A DNA stretch of 48,092 bases from Rhodanobacter sp. (GCA_004298015.1 SCSE01000005.1:1-48092), one strand, 5' to 3'; positions 8,607 to 18,756 are shown, numbered from the stretch's first letter. Notes: a model not told the origin generated them from the sequence alone. Numbers and translations: made by a program.

Positions 8607-10139
8607 ATGGTGGTCGCTTTTACGCGGAAGAAGCCTGTGAAGTTGTCGTGTTTTGCTGCCCGTTGCGTGCGCCTGGGTTCACTTGCTGCCGCGATGGCCC
8701 TGCTGGCGGCCTGCGCCAGTGCCGGAGTCGCAAAGCCCCCCACGCAAGCCCCGTCCGATGCGGTCAATGCGCTCTACAGCAAGCTCGATCAAGCCAGCCA
8801 GAACTATGACACGGCGTTGCGGCAGGCGCGCGCCGGTGACTACAGCGGGTCCCAGAAGACGCTCGGCGAATCGCTGGATACGCTGAAAAATGCGGCCGCG
8901 GAGTGTGGGGATACCTCCGGCTGTGATCCGCAGCGATTCTTCTCGGTGTTCGATCGGCTGCTGCGGCTGAAGGACGGCAGCTTTCTCGGCGACCAGGGGC
9001 TGAACGATGAAGTGAATCCGCCGCAGACCGGACTGGCCGATGACCAGATGGGGGTCGCCAGCCTGCCACAGGCCCAGCGCAGCGTGACCTTGCTGCACGG
9101 TCAGAAGCTGTCCGAGCTGATCGCGATGAACGGGGCGGTGAAGGCGGCGCTGGAGATGTGGTTGACGCAGTGGCGGCCGAACCTGATCGATGCCTACATC
9201 AATTACGAGTACATGCGCTACGAGATGTGGCCTTTTTACCGAAAGGCCGATCTGCCCGAAGCGCTGTTGTTCGGCATCATGGCGAAGGAATCCGGTGGCA
9301 AGGTCAATGCGGTGTCACGTTCCGGCGCGGCAGGCCCGCTGCAGTTCATGTATGCCACCGGCCTGCGTTTCGGCCTGGGCACGGAAAACGGCTTCGACAT
9401 GCGTTTCGATCCTGCACAGGCGGCGCGGGCGAACGCCGCCTACATCAACGAGCAGCTGAAGGTGTTCAATGACAACCTGGAGCTGACGCTGGCCGCCTAC
9501 AACGCTGGCGAAGGGCGGATGCGGCGGCTGGCGGGGAGTGACCCGTCGATCAGCTTCTACGACCCGAAAATCTATGGCCAGCTGTCGCAGGAAACCCGCG
9601 AATACGTGCCGGCGGTGCTGGCCGCAGCGTGGCTTTTCCTGCATCCGGACAGCTACAACCTGCGTTTCCCGAAGATCAATGGCGCGCCCGCCATCATTAC
9701 CTTGAAGCGTGCCGCATCGTTGTCCGAACTGACGATGTGTCTGGGTTCGGCAGGTGGCATGAACGAAGGTTGGTTTCGTACCTTGCGCAATCTCAATCCC
9801 CGCCTCAACCCGCAACAATCATTGCCCGAAGGCACCCGCCTGCACGTGCCGCGCTTGCTCAAGCATGCCTATGCCTCGCTTTGCGTCGACGGACCGTGGC
9901 CGATACTTGCCGCCGACCTGCACAACGCGGCGGTGCCGGCGGTGGATCGGGCGGTGGTCAAAAAGCAGCGCGCACGGGCTCGCAGGGCACGCCACTACCG
10001 GGTACGCCGTGGCGACACGGTAATCAGCATCGTGCGCAAGCTGCATTGTTCAAGCGTGCAGGAAATCACCGAGATGAACCGGCTCAAGCACCACCGGATC
10101 CGGATAGGTCAGCACCTTCGGGTGCCCGACTGCCGTTGA
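8607..10139 (+). CDS. mltD: Membrane-bound lytic murein transglycosylase, MltD type
   Basis: The product is a 510-residue lipoprotein that cleaves peptidoglycan to 1,6-anhydro-muropeptides. The N-terminal basic region and hydrophobic stretch end in a lipobox (LLAAC, lipidated Cys36). The SLT domain spans about 205-345. Its catalytic glutamate is in AKESGGKVNA (E228), followed by GAAGPLQFM and AAYNAGEGRM, the family hallmarks. A C-terminal LysM peptidoglycan-binding domain begins near Y464 (YRVRRGDTV). A single clear LysM is fewer than E. coli MltD has. The start region has no clear Shine-Dalgarno, so the N-terminal residues are less certain. Gene order (converging with a small minus-strand gene) gives no further clue. 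Confidence 0.92.
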   Translation: MVVAFTRKKPVKLSCFAARCVRLGSLAAAMALLAACASAGVAKPPTQAPSDAVNALYSKLDQASQNYDTALRQARAGDYSGSQKTLGESLDTLKNAAAECGDTSGCDPQRFFSVFDRLLRLKDGSFLGDQGLNDEVNPPQTGLADDQMGVASLPQAQRSVTLLHGQKLSELIAMNGAVKAALEMWLTQWRPNLIDAYINYEYMRYEMWPFYRKADLPEALLFGIMAKESGGKVNAVSRSGAAGPLQFMYATGLRFGLGTENGFDMRFDPAQAARANAAYINEQLKVFNDNLELTLAAYNAGEGRMRRLAGSDPSISFYDPKIYGQLSQETREYVPAVLAAAWLFLHPDSYNLRFPKINGAPAIITLKRAASLSELTMCLGSAGGMNEGWFRTLRNLNPRLNPQQSLPEGTRLHVPRLLKHAYASLCVDGPWPILAADLHNAAVPAVDRAVVKKQRARARRARHYRVRRGDTVISIVRKLHCSSVQEITEMNRLKHHRIRIGQHLRVPDCR

Positions 10140-10252
10140 GTGGAGATGTTCGCCAGCGGCTTGATGGTGTCGTTGCACCGGCTTGATCCGGCCATGCCGA
10201 CGGCACAGAGATTGGGAAAAATCGCGCGCCGCCGGAACGGAGCTCGGACGGC

Positions 10253-10287
10253 GATCGCAACAGGCGGGCGATTTTTTCAGACGTTCA
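10253..10287 (-). repeat. Stop-codon-linked repeat, copy 1
   Basis: Read in the sense of the minus-strand gene it starts with that gene's TGA stop. It continues through a run of A's and TCGCCCGCCTGTTGCGATC. The same 35-37 base pattern follows the stops of the genes ending at 20291 and 47576. The AAAAATCGC near 10217 can also pair with GCGATTTTTT, so this 145-base convergent spacer may terminate transcription from both sides. Confidence 0.75.
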
Positions 10288-10731
10288 GGCGACCGCGCTG
10301 GTCTGCATCCAGTCTTCGACGGTATCGTCGGCGGTGTCGCACTGGTGGATTTCCTTCAATTCGCGCAGCAGTTGCTGCAGCTTCCGGTACTGGGGTTGCA
10401 GACGGGTATACGGCGAGTTTTTGGTTTCGTGATAGGCCACGGCCAGCCACAGCGCAATACCGCGCAGTGCCACTTCGGAGTTGTCCGAGCGGGCTCGCTC
10501 ATAGCCGACATCGGTGCCGCGCCCCCAGGCAACGTAGCGCACGTCCGGTGGGGTGCCGTACAAGTGCGGGAAATCGCTGCGCGAAGCCTGTCCGATTTCG
10601 CGCAGTGTCAGTGTGCTGAGCCTGGTACGGCTGCGTTTGGGCAGTTTTCGTATGCACCGTTCGATATCACGGAACTGATGGGAGAGCTGGCGCGAACGCA
10701 CCATGGCGATGACTGGCCTGAGTAACTGCAT
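10285..10731 (-). CDS. Conserved hypothetical protein, basic, 148 residues
   Basis: The function is not recognised. The protein is soluble, with no signal peptide or membrane segment. The N-terminus is rich in Arg (MVRSRQLSHQFRDIERCIRKLPKRSRTRL). A middle block contains YGTPPDVRYVAWGRGTDVGYERARSD, and a C-terminal amphipathic helix (LQPQYRKLQQLLRELKEIHQ) could dimerise. Codon use is like its neighbours. It is convergent with mltD, and its upstream region holds an evenly spaced CGTCA/TGACG array that may be an operator. Its stop codon is fused to a repeat shared with two other loci. Confidence 0.7.
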   Translation of the reverse strand: MQLLRPVIAMVRSRQLSHQFRDIERCIRKLPKRSRTRLSTLTLREIGQASRSDFPHLYGTPPDVRYVAWGRGTDVGYERARSDNSEVALRGIALWLAVAYHETKNSPYTRLQPQYRKLQQLLRELKEIHQCDTADDTVEDWMQTSAVA

Positions 10732-10819
10732 GTTGTCCCCTCAATCCGTGCGTTCAGCGTCCTGGACGGGCGCCTCGAGGAGATAGTAGCGAGACCGGGG
10801 CTGAGATTTGCGCCTATAG

Positions 10820-10844
10820 CGTCACAAAATGACGTATTGCGTCA
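10820..10844. promoter_or_regulatory. CGTCA-TGACG-CGTCA array
   Basis: CGTCA (10820-10824), TGACG (10830-10834) and CGTCA (10840-10844) are spaced exactly 10 bp apart, one helical turn, in the spacer before the 148-residue gene (minus) and after psd. This arrangement suits a dimeric DNA-binding protein on one DNA face. The regulator is unknown. Confidence 0.4.
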
Positions 10845-10882
10845 GTTTTCGGATGCATGTATCGGCCGTCGTCGCCACGACG

Positions 10883-11725
10883 TCAGCCGGCGCTACCGAT
10901 CCGCTGCCCGACCTTCACGGCCTGCTGAGGCTGCAGTGCCTCCAGAGTGCTGGTGCCCCCGGGCAGCAGCACGACGACCGTCGATCCCATGTTGAAGCGG
11001 GCCATCTCGGCAAAGCGCTCCAGCGTAATCTGCTGGCCGGTGAACGATTTGCGACGGATCGCCGGGGCGTAGGGGGGGATCACCAGCCCGTCCCAGACGG
11101 TGGCCACCGAGGAGACCAGAATCGCGCCGACCATCACCACTACAAACGGCCCGTGCTCGCCCTCGAAATGGCAAACCAGGCGTTCGTTGCGGGCGAACAG
11201 CCGGGGGATGGCCGCTACCGCGAATGGCGCCACGCTGAAGATGCGTCCCGGTACGTGCACGGTTTCCTTCAGCGTGCCTTTCAACGGCATGTGCACGCGG
11301 TGGTAGTCGCGTGGCGACAGGTAGACAGTGACAAACGAGCCATCGCGGTAGGGTGCGGCCGCTGTTTCGTCGCCGAGCAACTCGACCGCGCTGTAGTACT
11401 GCCCCTTGGCCTGAAAGATGCGGCCGTCAACGATCGCGCCGGCTTGACTGATGCGGCCGTCGGCCGGCGACAAAAGGGCCGCGGGATCGGCGTCGGCATG
11501 CCGTGCATCGGCCCGCAGCTTGCGCGTGAAGAACGCGTTGAAATGCTGATAGGCCAGCGCATCCGGCTGTGCCGCTTCGGCCATGTTGACGTCGTAGTTG
11601 CGCACGATGCTGTCGATCAGCCAGTTTTTCCACGGCGCGAAGGTCCAGCGGGTGGCCCAGTACACCACGCGCGACAGGGCGCGATGGGGGAGTACGTATT
11701 GCAGCAGCAGCTTGAAAGTCATCAC
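10883..11725 (-). CDS. psd: Phosphatidylserine decarboxylase proenzyme
   Basis: The product converts phosphatidylserine to phosphatidylethanolamine at the inner membrane. The proenzyme is 280 residues. The self-cleavage motif reads MGST (246-249) in FNMGSTVVVLLP, instead of the commoner LGST. Ser248 would become the pyruvoyl group of the small subunit. Other family blocks are SPADGRISQAG, YLSPRDYHRVHMPL and NERLVCHFEG. The start may be Met1 or Met2 (two consecutive ATGs). It is divergent from prmB with about 70 bases between. The substitution of Leu by Met before GST is conservative and is not expected to stop processing. Confidence 0.95.
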   Translation of the reverse strand: MMTFKLLLQYVLPHRALSRVVYWATRWTFAPWKNWLIDSIVRNYDVNMAEAAQPDALAYQHFNAFFTRKLRADARHADADPAALLSPADGRISQAGAIVDGRIFQAKGQYYSAVELLGDETAAAPYRDGSFVTVYLSPRDYHRVHMPLKGTLKETVHVPGRIFSVAPFAVAAIPRLFARNERLVCHFEGEHGPFVVVMVGAILVSSVATVWDGLVIPPYAPAIRRKSFTGQQITLERFAEMARFNMGSTVVVLLPGGTSTLEALQPQQAVKVGQRIGSAG

Positions 11726-11795
11726 GCCAGTATACGGGTTGGCTGCGCCGGCTGGTCTTATACTGGTGGGTCATTCGCTGCACTCCTGGATCGCC

Positions 11796-12722
11796 GTGAC
11801 CGCCGAACTTGCCTCCATCATCGATTTCATCCGCTACGGTGCCAGCCGCTTTTCGGCTGCCGGACTCACCTTCGGCCATAGCCACGACAATCCGATCGAC
11901 GAGGCCACCCATCTGGTGTTGGCCAGTCTGTACCTGCCGCCGGATATTCCGCCGGCCTACGGTGCCGGCAAGCTCACGGCCGCCGAGCGCGAAAGCGTGC
12001 TGGGGTTGATCGAGCGCCGGGTCAGCGAGCGGCTGCCGGTGGCCTACCTGGTCGGCGAGACCTGGTTTGCCGGGCTGAAGTTCAAGAGTGACCGTCGCGC
12101 GCTGGTGCCGCGCTCGCCGATAGCCGAGCTGATCGAGTCGGGATTTTCGCCATGGCTCGACGAACGCCAGGTGGATCGTGCGCTGGACCTGTGCACCGGG
12201 TCGGGCTGCATCGGCATCGCGCTGGCCGAGTACAACCCGACATGGCAGGTCGATATTGTCGATATCAGTGAGGAGGCGTTGGCGCTGGCGCGCGAGAACA
12301 TCGTCTTCCAGCATCTCGAAGGCCGTGTCGAGGCGATCCGCTCCGATCTTTTTACCGCGCTCCAAGGGCGTCGCTATGACCTGATCGTATCCAACCCGCC
12401 CTATGTCACCGAGGACGAGTATGCGGCCCTGCCGGGTGAGTACCGTCACGAGCCGAAGCTGGGTCTGACCTCGGGCACGGATGGCCTCGACCTGTGCCTG
12501 CGCATGCTGGATGAAGCGGCGGACTACCTCAGCGATGATGGGTTGTTGATCGTCGAGGTGGGCGAGAGCGAACATGCGCTGGTTGAACTGCTGCCTCGGG
12601 TGCCGTTCGTGTGGGTCGAGTTCAAGGTAGGCGCGATGGGTGTGTTTGCGCTGGAGCGCCGTGACCTGCTGGAGCATGCGGCCGATATCCGTGCCGCAGC
12701 GTCAGTCCGCAGAGCGGCCTGA
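11796..12722 (+). CDS. prmB: 50S ribosomal protein L3 glutamine methyltransferase
   Basis: The product methylates a glutamine side chain of ribosomal protein L3, using S-adenosylmethionine. It has 308 residues with the PrmB layout: N-terminal helical domain (IIDFIRYGASRFSAAGLTFGH, LVLASLYLPPDIP), then RALVPRSPIAELIE, SAM-binding LDLCTGSGCIGIALAE, and catalytic NPPY at 200-203. RSPIAELI and the N-terminal block separate it from PrmC. No ATG fits the start. The GTG at 11796 gives the family N-terminus, while the frame remains open to 11598 inside the divergent psd gene. The GNAT gene follows 14 bases after the stop. Confidence 0.93.
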   Translation: MTAELASIIDFIRYGASRFSAAGLTFGHSHDNPIDEATHLVLASLYLPPDIPPAYGAGKLTAAERESVLGLIERRVSERLPVAYLVGETWFAGLKFKSDRRALVPRSPIAELIESGFSPWLDERQVDRALDLCTGSGCIGIALAEYNPTWQVDIVDISEEALALARENIVFQHLEGRVEAIRSDLFTALQGRRYDLIVSNPPYVTEDEYAALPGEYRHEPKLGLTSGTDGLDLCLRMLDEAADYLSDDGLLIVEVGESEHALVELLPRVPFVWVEFKVGAMGVFALERRDLLEHAADIRAAASVRRAA

Positions 12723-12736
12723 GCGCTGCCGGTCGC

Positions 12737-13282
12737 GTGGAGCTGACGACGCCGAGACTGCGGATCGACCGGCTGCGCGCGCGGGATGCCGGCGTGCTGT
12801 TCGGCTATCGTGCCGATCCCGCGGTGGCGCGATTCCAGGGTTGGCGACCGGGCAGTCTCGACGAGGCTGCGGACTTTATCGCCGACCAGGCGAAGGTTTC
12901 GGCCGATCTCCCGGAGGGGTGGTTTCAGCGCGCGATCCGCTTGCGGCAGGGTGGTGAGCTGATCGGCGACATCGGCATCTGTCTGCCTGCCGATGCCGAG
13001 GCGTCGATCGAGTTCGGCATCAGCATCGCACCGACGCGGCAGCAGCAAGGCTATGCCGGCGAAGCGCTGCAAGCGCTTTTTACGTGGGTATTCGGCACCC
13101 TGGGGCGGCATCGCATCCATGCTTCGGTGGATCCGCGCAACCTCGCCAGCATGGCGATGCTGCGCTCGATGGGCATGCGCCAGGAGGCCCATTTCCGCGA
13201 AAGCCTGTGGTTTCATGGCGAGTGGGTCGATGACGTGGTGTTCGCGATGCTGGCGCAGGAATGGTCTTCGCCTGACGGCTGA
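12737..13282 (+). CDS. GNAT acetyltransferase, RimJ/RimL-like
   Basis: The product is 181 residues and starts with GTG. ELTTPRLRIDRLRARD at the N-terminus, EFGISIAPTRQQQGYAGEAL (acetyl-CoA-binding segment with Q-x-x-G-x-A) and HRIHASVDPRNLASMAMLRSMGM are typical of the ribosomal-protein/aminoglycoside-like acetyltransferase branch. The substrate is unknown. It lies 14 bases after prmB and is probably cotranscribed, which would fit a protein-modification role but does not prove it. Confidence 0.82.
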   Translation: MELTTPRLRIDRLRARDAGVLFGYRADPAVARFQGWRPGSLDEAADFIADQAKVSADLPEGWFQRAIRLRQGGELIGDIGICLPADAEASIEFGISIAPTRQQQGYAGEALQALFTWVFGTLGRHRIHASVDPRNLASMAMLRSMGMRQEAHFRESLWFHGEWVDDVVFAMLAQEWSSPDG

Positions 13283-13347
13283 TCGATACGCCAGGGCCGC
13301 TATCGCGCTAAGCTGTGGCGGTTTTCATCCGGACGTCCATTTCAATC

Positions 13348-14436
13348 ATGTCCAGCAACACCTTTGGCAAGTTGTTCAGCGTGACCACGTTTGGCGAAAG
13401 CCATGGGCCGGCGATCGGTTGCGTCATCGATGGCTGCCCGCCGGGCCTGGCAATCAGCGCGGAGGCCTTCCGCACCGACCTCGATCGTCGCGCCACCGGT
13501 CGCAGTCGCTATACATCGCAGCGGCACGAGGCGGACCAGGTGGAGATCCTCTCCGGTGTCTACGAAGGCAAGACCACCGGCACGCCGATGGCCTTGCTGA
13601 TCCGCAATCTCGATCAGCGCAGCAAGGACTATGGCGACATCGTGTCGACCTTCCGCCCGGGTCATGCCGATTACACCTACTGGCAGAAATACGGCATCCG
13701 CGACCCGCGCGGTGGTGGGCGATCCTCGGCGCGTGAGACCACCATGCGTGTGGCAGCCGGCGTGGTTGCCAAGAAGTGGCTGGCCGAACGTTTCGGTGTT
13801 CGCGTGCGCGGCTATCTGGCGCAGATAGGCGAGCTCACGCCCGAGGCATTTGACTGGTCGGCCGTGGAGCAGAATCCGTTCTTCTGGCCAGACAGCGCGC
13901 AGGTGCCGGCGCTGGAAAGTTACGTCAATGCGCTGCGCAAGTCCGGCGATTCGGTCGGTGCGCGGGTGAATGTGGTGGCCGATGGTGTGCCACCGGGCTG
14001 GGGCGAGCCGATCTACGGCAAGCTCGATGGCGAGCTGGCCAGCGCCCTGATGTCGATCAATGCGGTCAAGGGGGTGGAGGTCGGCGACGGTTTCGCCGCC
14101 GTTACCCAGCACGGCAGCCAGCATCGCGACGAAATGAGCATGGACGGCTTCGCCTCCAATCACGCCGGCGGTATCCTCGGCGGTATCAGCAGTGGTCAAC
14201 CGGTAACCGCCTCGATCGTGTTGAAGCCGACCTCGAGCATCCTGATTCCCGGACACAGCGTGAATCTGGCTGGCGAGTCGGCCGAGGTGGTGACCAAGGG
14301 CCGCCACGATCCCTGTGTCGGCATTCGCGCCACCCCGATTGCCGAAGCGATGATGGCCTTGGTGCTGATCGACCAGGCCCTGCGTCATCGCGCCCAGTGC
14401 GGCGATGTCGGCGCGGTCGCGCCGCGAATCCCATGA
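13348..14436 (+). CDS. aroC: Chorismate synthase
   Basis: This is the last step of the shikimate pathway: EPSP to chorismate with reduced FMN as cofactor. The product has 362 residues. Signatures include [20 protein letters not shown] at the N-terminus, [32 protein letters not shown] and the C-terminal [17 protein letters not shown]. The ATG at 13348 precedes the family-standard [10 protein letters not shown]; the reading frame extends 11 codons further up without a better start. Chorismate feeds the tryptophan genes found further along. It is followed closely by a small membrane gene. Confidence 0.97.
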   Translation: MSSNTFGKLFSVTTFGESHGPAIGCVIDGCPPGLAISAEAFRTDLDRRATGRSRYTSQRHEADQVEILSGVYEGKTTGTPMALLIRNLDQRSKDYGDIVSTFRPGHADYTYWQKYGIRDPRGGGRSSARETTMRVAAGVVAKKWLAERFGVRVRGYLAQIGELTPEAFDWSAVEQNPFFWPDSAQVPALESYVNALRKSGDSVGARVNVVADGVPPGWGEPIYGKLDGELASALMSINAVKGVEVGDGFAAVTQHGSQHRDEMSMDGFASNHAGGILGGISSGQPVTASIVLKPTSSILIPGHSVNLAGESAEVVTKGRHDPCVGIRATPIAEAMMALVLIDQALRHRAQCGDVGAVAPRIP

Positions 14437-14449
14437 GGAGAGGCGGCGC

Positions 14450-14815
14450 ATGATGTGGGTGCCACCGGCCACGCTTCGGGATATCCTGAACGACGCGGTT
14501 CGCTATTGGGAGTCGCGGCGTGTTGCTTACAATGTCGCCTTGATCCTGGTGGTCGCGGCTTGGGCTGCAGCCGATTGGAGTGGCTTTCTCGGCACGTTCG
14601 GCGTCACCCACCTGCTGCAACTTCTGGTGCTGGCGGTGCTCGCCAATGCCTGCTACAGCGCGGCTTACCTGGTCGATATCCCGATTCAACATGCCTCTTT
14701 CCAGGCGCTATGGCGAAGCAGCAGGTGGCTGCTATGGCTGGCTGGCACCCTGCTGGCGATGGGGCTTGCCTATTTCTGGATCGCCGATGAAATCCTTGCC
14801 TCAGCGCCGGGCTGA
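14450..14815 (+). CDS. Small inner-membrane protein between aroC and asd
   Basis: The product has 121 residues. AGGAGAGG just upstream supports the start at 14450 (or the adjacent ATG). Three hydrophobic segments are visible: YNVALILVVAAWAAADW, LLQLLVLAVLANACYSAAYL and LLWLAGTLLAMGLAYFW. There are no catalytic motifs. Its position between aroC and asd is shared by related genomes as far as gene-order memory goes, but no function is known. It is likely cotranscribed with aroC. Confidence 0.65.
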   Translation: MMWVPPATLRDILNDAVRYWESRRVAYNVALILVVAAWAAADWSGFLGTFGVTHLLQLLVLAVLANACYSAAYLVDIPIQHASFQALWRSSRWLLWLAGTLLAMGLAYFWIADEILASAPG

Positions 14816-14914
14816 ACGGCATTCTCACGCAGCCGCGGCGGCAGGGTTGGCATGGCTATGCCTGTCCCGCGGCACGGGCTACAACCACCAACCCCTGACG
14901 ATAAAGAACCCATC

Positions 14915-15946
14915 ATGAGTCTCAAGAGTAGTTATAAAGTTGCCATGGTCGGCGCCACCGGCGCCGTCGGTGAAACCCTGCTGGCGATTCTCGCCGAGCG
15001 CGATTTTCCGATCAGCGAGTTGGTGCCCTTGGCGAGCGAACGCTCTGCGGGCGGCAAAGTGTCATTCGGCGGGCAGGAGATTTCGATCCAGCTGCTCGAC
15101 AGCTATGACTTTGCGGGCGTTGATATCGCGTTTTTTTCCGCTGGCGGTTCGGTCAGTCGCGAACATGCGCCGCGCGCCGCGGCAGCCGGTGCGGTGGTGA
15201 TCGACAACACCTCCGAGTATCGCTATCAGGATGACATTCCGCTGGTGATCAGCGAGGTCAACCCGCATGCAATCGCCGAATACACCCGGCATGGCATCAT
15301 CGCCAACCCGAATTGCTCGACCATGCAGATGCTGGTGGCGCTGGCTCCGATTCACCGCGCGGTGCAGATCGAGCGCATCAACGTGGCTACCTACCAGTCG
15401 GTTTCCGGGGCCGGGCGTTCGGGCATGGAGGAGCTGGGCAAGGAGACGCGGGCGCTGTTGAATTTCCAAAGCGTGGAGCCGGACAAGAAATTTCCGAAGC
15501 AGATCGCGTTCAATGTGATTCCGCATATCGACGAGTTCCAGCCCAACGGCTATACCAAGGAAGAGATGAAACTGGTTTGGGAAACCCGCAAGATCCTGGA
15601 GGACGAGTCGATCCAGGTGAACCCGACCGCCGTCCGGGTGCCGGTGTTCTACGGCCATTCCGAGGCGGTACACATTGAAACCAGCGAAAAGATCAGCGCA
15701 GAGCAGGCGCGCGAGCTGCTGCGGCAAGCGCCCGGCGTGGTGGTGATCGACGAGCACAAGGCCGGTGGATACCCAACCCCGGTGAGCGATGCGGCGGGTC
15801 AGGATGGCGTATTCGTGGGCCGGATTCGCGAAGATATTTCGCATGAACGAGGACTGGATCTTTGGATTGTTTCCGACAATATCCGCAAAGGCGCGGCATT
15901 GAACGCGGTGCAGATTGCCGAGCTGCTGATCGCGGACTATCTGTAG
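14915..15946 (+). CDS. asd: Aspartate-semialdehyde dehydrogenase
   Basis: The product reduces aspartyl phosphate to the semialdehyde with NADPH, feeding lysine/diaminopimelate, threonine and methionine synthesis. It has 343 residues. The dinucleotide-binding VAMVGATGAVGETLL is near the N-terminus. The active-site cysteine is Cys134 in IIANPNCSTMQ. VPVFYGHSEAVHIET holds the catalytic histidine region. The ATG at 14915 (MSLKSSYKVAMVG) is the family start; the open frame upstream is non-coding in character. The short, non-E. coli-like form matches the Asd2 type common in Xanthomonadales and Pseudomonas. Confidence 0.96.
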   Translation: MSLKSSYKVAMVGATGAVGETLLAILAERDFPISELVPLASERSAGGKVSFGGQEISIQLLDSYDFAGVDIAFFSAGGSVSREHAPRAAAAGAVVIDNTSEYRYQDDIPLVISEVNPHAIAEYTRHGIIANPNCSTMQMLVALAPIHRAVQIERINVATYQSVSGAGRSGMEELGKETRALLNFQSVEPDKKFPKQIAFNVIPHIDEFQPNGYTKEEMKLVWETRKILEDESIQVNPTAVRVPVFYGHSEAVHIETSEKISAEQARELLRQAPGVVVIDEHKAGGYPTPVSDAAGQDGVFVGRIREDISHERGLDLWIVSDNIRKGAALNAVQIAELLIADYL

Positions 15947-15963
15947 GCCGGCGCGGGGCTTTC

Positions 15964-16239
15964 GTGCTTGGCGTGGGCTGCCTGCTGGTGCCGATCGCCG
16001 CTTGGTCAGGGTCCGCCAAGCCTGCAAGACCACCGACAATGGCGACGGCGTCGGTCAAGGCCAAGCAGCAACTGGCGTACGACAAGGTGAGCGTGAAACG
16101 GCTTGAAACGGTTGTTTCAAGGCAGGAGGCCGCCAGCCGGGAGGCGACGCAAAGCCTGCACCAGCAGGATCGGAGGATTGCCGATTTGCGGCGTCAACTT
16201 CAGCTGTTGCGCGCCCAGGCGCCGGCGCGGCAACCCTGA
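15964..16239 (+). CDS. Small exported coiled-coil protein
   Basis: The product is 91 residues from a GTG start. A short hydrophobic N-terminus (VLGVGCLLVPIAAWSGSA) looks like a signal peptide or lipoprotein-like segment. Then comes a charged heptad-rich helix (LETVVSRQEAASREATQSLHQQDRRIADLRRQLQLLRAQ). There is no family match from memory. It sits between asd and fimV. The frame also extends upstream into asd, so the start is uncertain. Nothing recognisable lies in the next 185 bases before fimV. Confidence 0.5.
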   Translation: MLGVGCLLVPIAAWSGSAKPARPPTMATASVKAKQQLAYDKVSVKRLETVVSRQEAASREATQSLHQQDRRIADLRRQLQLLRAQAPARQP

Positions 16240-16424
16240 GTGTCTCTCGACAATGAGAACGGACTGCAGCAATGTACTGCAAGTATTCGTTGCAGCTATT
16301 GTTGATTGGCCCGCATATAACTAAAGTGGCCCCTCGTTTGGGGCAGTTGCCGTGACAGCGGTAGCACTCAAGTCACCGCGCCATTTGACGTAATCGCGCC
16401 AGGGATCGTTCGGGGGAACACACG

Positions 16425-18734
16425 ATGAATCGTTCGTTGAAATTGTCGATGCTGATGGCCCTGGCATTGAGCAGCAGCCAGGTCATGGCGCTCGAGCTGG
16501 GACATGTCCAGATCAAATCGACATTGGGACAGCCGCTGCTGGCAGAGATCCCGCTGCATCCAGCCAACCCGGCGGAATTGCAGAACCTCAAGGTTCAGCT
16601 GGCCTCGAACGAGGCATTTGCGCGGGCCGGTATTCCCGGGGGGCGCACCACGATTCCCCTTCAGTTTGCCGTCACCCGTACGGCGAGCGGACAGCGGGTG
16701 ATTCGTATCACCAGCAAGGTCGTGGTGGACAATCCCTTCATTGACCTGTTGCTGGAAGTGGACAGCAAGGCCGGCAAGAGCGTTCGCGAGTTCGCCATCC
16801 TGCTGGACCCGCCGGGTACCAGGATAGCCACGTCATCCAGCCAGACGGCGATGTCGGGATCGACGTCCCCCAAGCCGGCGAGTCATCCCGCCAAGCCCGC
16901 AGGTACTTCGCGACCGACGGCTGTCGCGGCGCGGAGTAGCTCGCCCTCGCGGGTGCGAAATGGCGAGTATGGCCCGGTCAAGAGCGGTCAGACACTGTCC
17001 GCGGTAGCCCGTGATCTGGCCCCGCGCGGAGTCGATATCAATCAGATGCTGCTGGCCCTGAAACAGGCCAATCCCAACGCGTTCTATCGTGACAACGTCA
17101 ATGCGCTCAAACGCGGCGCCGTGCTTCGCGTTCCTACCTCGGCCGAGACGCAGGCTTTGACCGTGGCAGCTGCGATGGCCGAGGTTCGGCGGCAGAACAG
17201 CGACTGGCGTGCGGGTACGCCCGGCAAGCCGGTGACGGTGGCGGATGCGGCAACCCGTGCCTCTGCGTCCAGCTCGCCCTCGGGCGGTTCGGACAAGGCA
17301 GGTGATCATCTCGCCCTGGTGCCGGCCAAAAACAACAAGGGAGCAGGGTCGGCGGGTGCCAGTGGCGGCAAGAGCGACAAGTCGACCGCGGCCCTGCGCC
17401 AGGATCTTTTGCGCAGCCAGGAAGCGATGGCCAGCCTGCAGCAGCAAGGCAAGGATCTGAAGACCCGGCTGAAGGATCTGACGGACATCAACAGCAACAA
17501 CGAACGTTTGCTGTCATTGAAGAATGGCGAGATTGCCGAACTTCAGCGTAAATTGGCGGCAGCCCGCAAGGCGGCTGGCATGCCAGCGGCCGCGGCATCC
17601 ACCATGCCGGCGATCGGCCCGGGTGTGCCGGCGCAAAAGGCATCTGCCATGGCCCATGCCCCAGCCGCGGGAACCTCCGCGACATCGGCCTCACCCTCGA
17701 TGGCAGCATCCGGCACGGCACCTGCTCCGGTGGTACCGGCAGTAGCCGCCAGTGTGGCCAAGCCGGTGGCCAAGCCGGCGCCGGTCAAGCCCGCCGCCGA
17801 ACCCGCGAGGTTGCAGGAACAACCCTGGTACATGCAGACCTGGGCCTGGGCTGCCGCGGGCGGGGCTGTCGTGCTGCTGCTTCTGCTGGCCTTGCTGGGG
17901 CGCCGCAAGTCGGCAGCCGGGGGCAACGCAACGTCGTCACTGGCCGATCGTTTCGGTACCGCGGAGCCAGCCGCCGACGCTCAGGATGACTTCGATCAGA
18001 ACGAGCTGCTGGACCAGCTAGCCGAGCATCCGGATGACATCTACCTGCATCTGGAGCTGGTCACGCTGTATTACTCGCGTCGCGACGTCGATCACTTCGA
18101 GGCGGCCGCCGAAGCGATGTATGCGCATGTGACGGACCCGCAGCAGGACGAGTGGCAGGATGTGGTGCACATGGGCGAGGACCTGGCGCCGAATCATCCA
18201 CTGTTCGTCCCGAACGATGAGGCATCCGGGGATTCTCCGACAGAAAGCCATGTCGGCTTTGGCGTCGGAGACGGAGCGGATGACGCGATGTCGGATGCGG
18301 ATGAGTCGTTGATGCCGCCATTGCCGCCGACACCCAGGCAGGTCAGCGAATACAGCTTCGATTTCGACCTCAGTCAGAGCGAGGCGCCTGCCACGCCGGG
18401 CCATGATGCGGAGATATCGCCGACAGAAGACGTTTCCGGCAATCCACAGGTAGATGATTTTTCGCCGAACCTGTCGATGGCGGACGATATCGTGCCGACG
18501 GCAGATGAGCCGGCTTCCAGCTGGCGATTCGACGAGGCTGACGCAGCCGGCGAGCAGGGACGGGAGCCGGGCGAGCTCAATGACGATCCGGTGGATACCA
18601 AGCTCGACCTGGCACGCGCCTACCTGGACATGGGAGACGCCGAGGGCGCTCGTGCCATGCTGGAGGAGGCGGTCAGGGAAGGCAGTCAGACGCAGCAGGA
18701 AACGGCCAGGCGCCTGCTCGACGGTATCGAGTAA
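16425..18734 (+). CDS. fimV: FimV/HubP-family pole-organising peptidoglycan-binding protein
   Basis: The product is 769 residues. A signal peptide ends after SSQVMA (about residue 24). A periplasmic FimV N-terminal domain ([22 protein letters not shown]) follows, then a LysM-like domain (about 185-235: [30 protein letters not shown]). Next come a Lys/Gln coiled coil (about 325-385), an Ala/Pro-rich linker and one membrane segment (about 475-490, [19 protein letters not shown]). The cytoplasmic acidic domain ends in a TPR-like FimV C-terminal motif ([26 protein letters not shown]). Such proteins recruit type IV pilus and chemosensory partners to the pole. A strong terminator follows, so it is the end of its transcript. 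Confidence 0.93.
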   Translation: MNRSLKLSMLMALALSSSQVMALELGHVQIKSTLGQPLLAEIPLHPANPAELQNLKVQLASNEAFARAGIPGGRTTIPLQFAVTRTASGQRVIRITSKVVVDNPFIDLLLEVDSKAGKSVREFAILLDPPGTRIATSSSQTAMSGSTSPKPASHPAKPAGTSRPTAVAARSSSPSRVRNGEYGPVKSGQTLSAVARDLAPRGVDINQMLLALKQANPNAFYRDNVNALKRGAVLRVPTSAETQALTVAAAMAEVRRQNSDWRAGTPGKPVTVADAATRASASSSPSGGSDKAGDHLALVPAKNNKGAGSAGASGGKSDKSTAALRQDLLRSQEAMASLQQQGKDLKTRLKDLTDINSNNERLLSLKNGEIAELQRKLAAARKAAGMPAAAASTMPAIGPGVPAQKASAMAHAPAAGTSATSASPSMAASGTAPAPVVPAVAASVAKPVAKPAPVKPAAEPARLQEQPWYMQTWAWAAAGGAVVLLLLLALLGRRKSAAGGNATSSLADRFGTAEPAADAQDDFDQNELLDQLAEHPDDIYLHLELVTLYYSRRDVDHFEAAAEAMYAHVTDPQQDEWQDVVHMGEDLAPNHPLFVPNDEASGDSPTESHVGFGVGDGADDAMSDADESLMPPLPPTPRQVSEYSFDFDLSQSEAPATPGHDAEISPTEDVSGNPQVDDFSPNLSMADDIVPTADEPASSWRFDEADAAGEQGREPGELNDDPVDTKLDLARAYLDMGDAEGARAMLEEAVREGSQTQQETARRLLDGIE

Positions 18735-18756
18735 GCATCGAACTGCCGGAACACAC

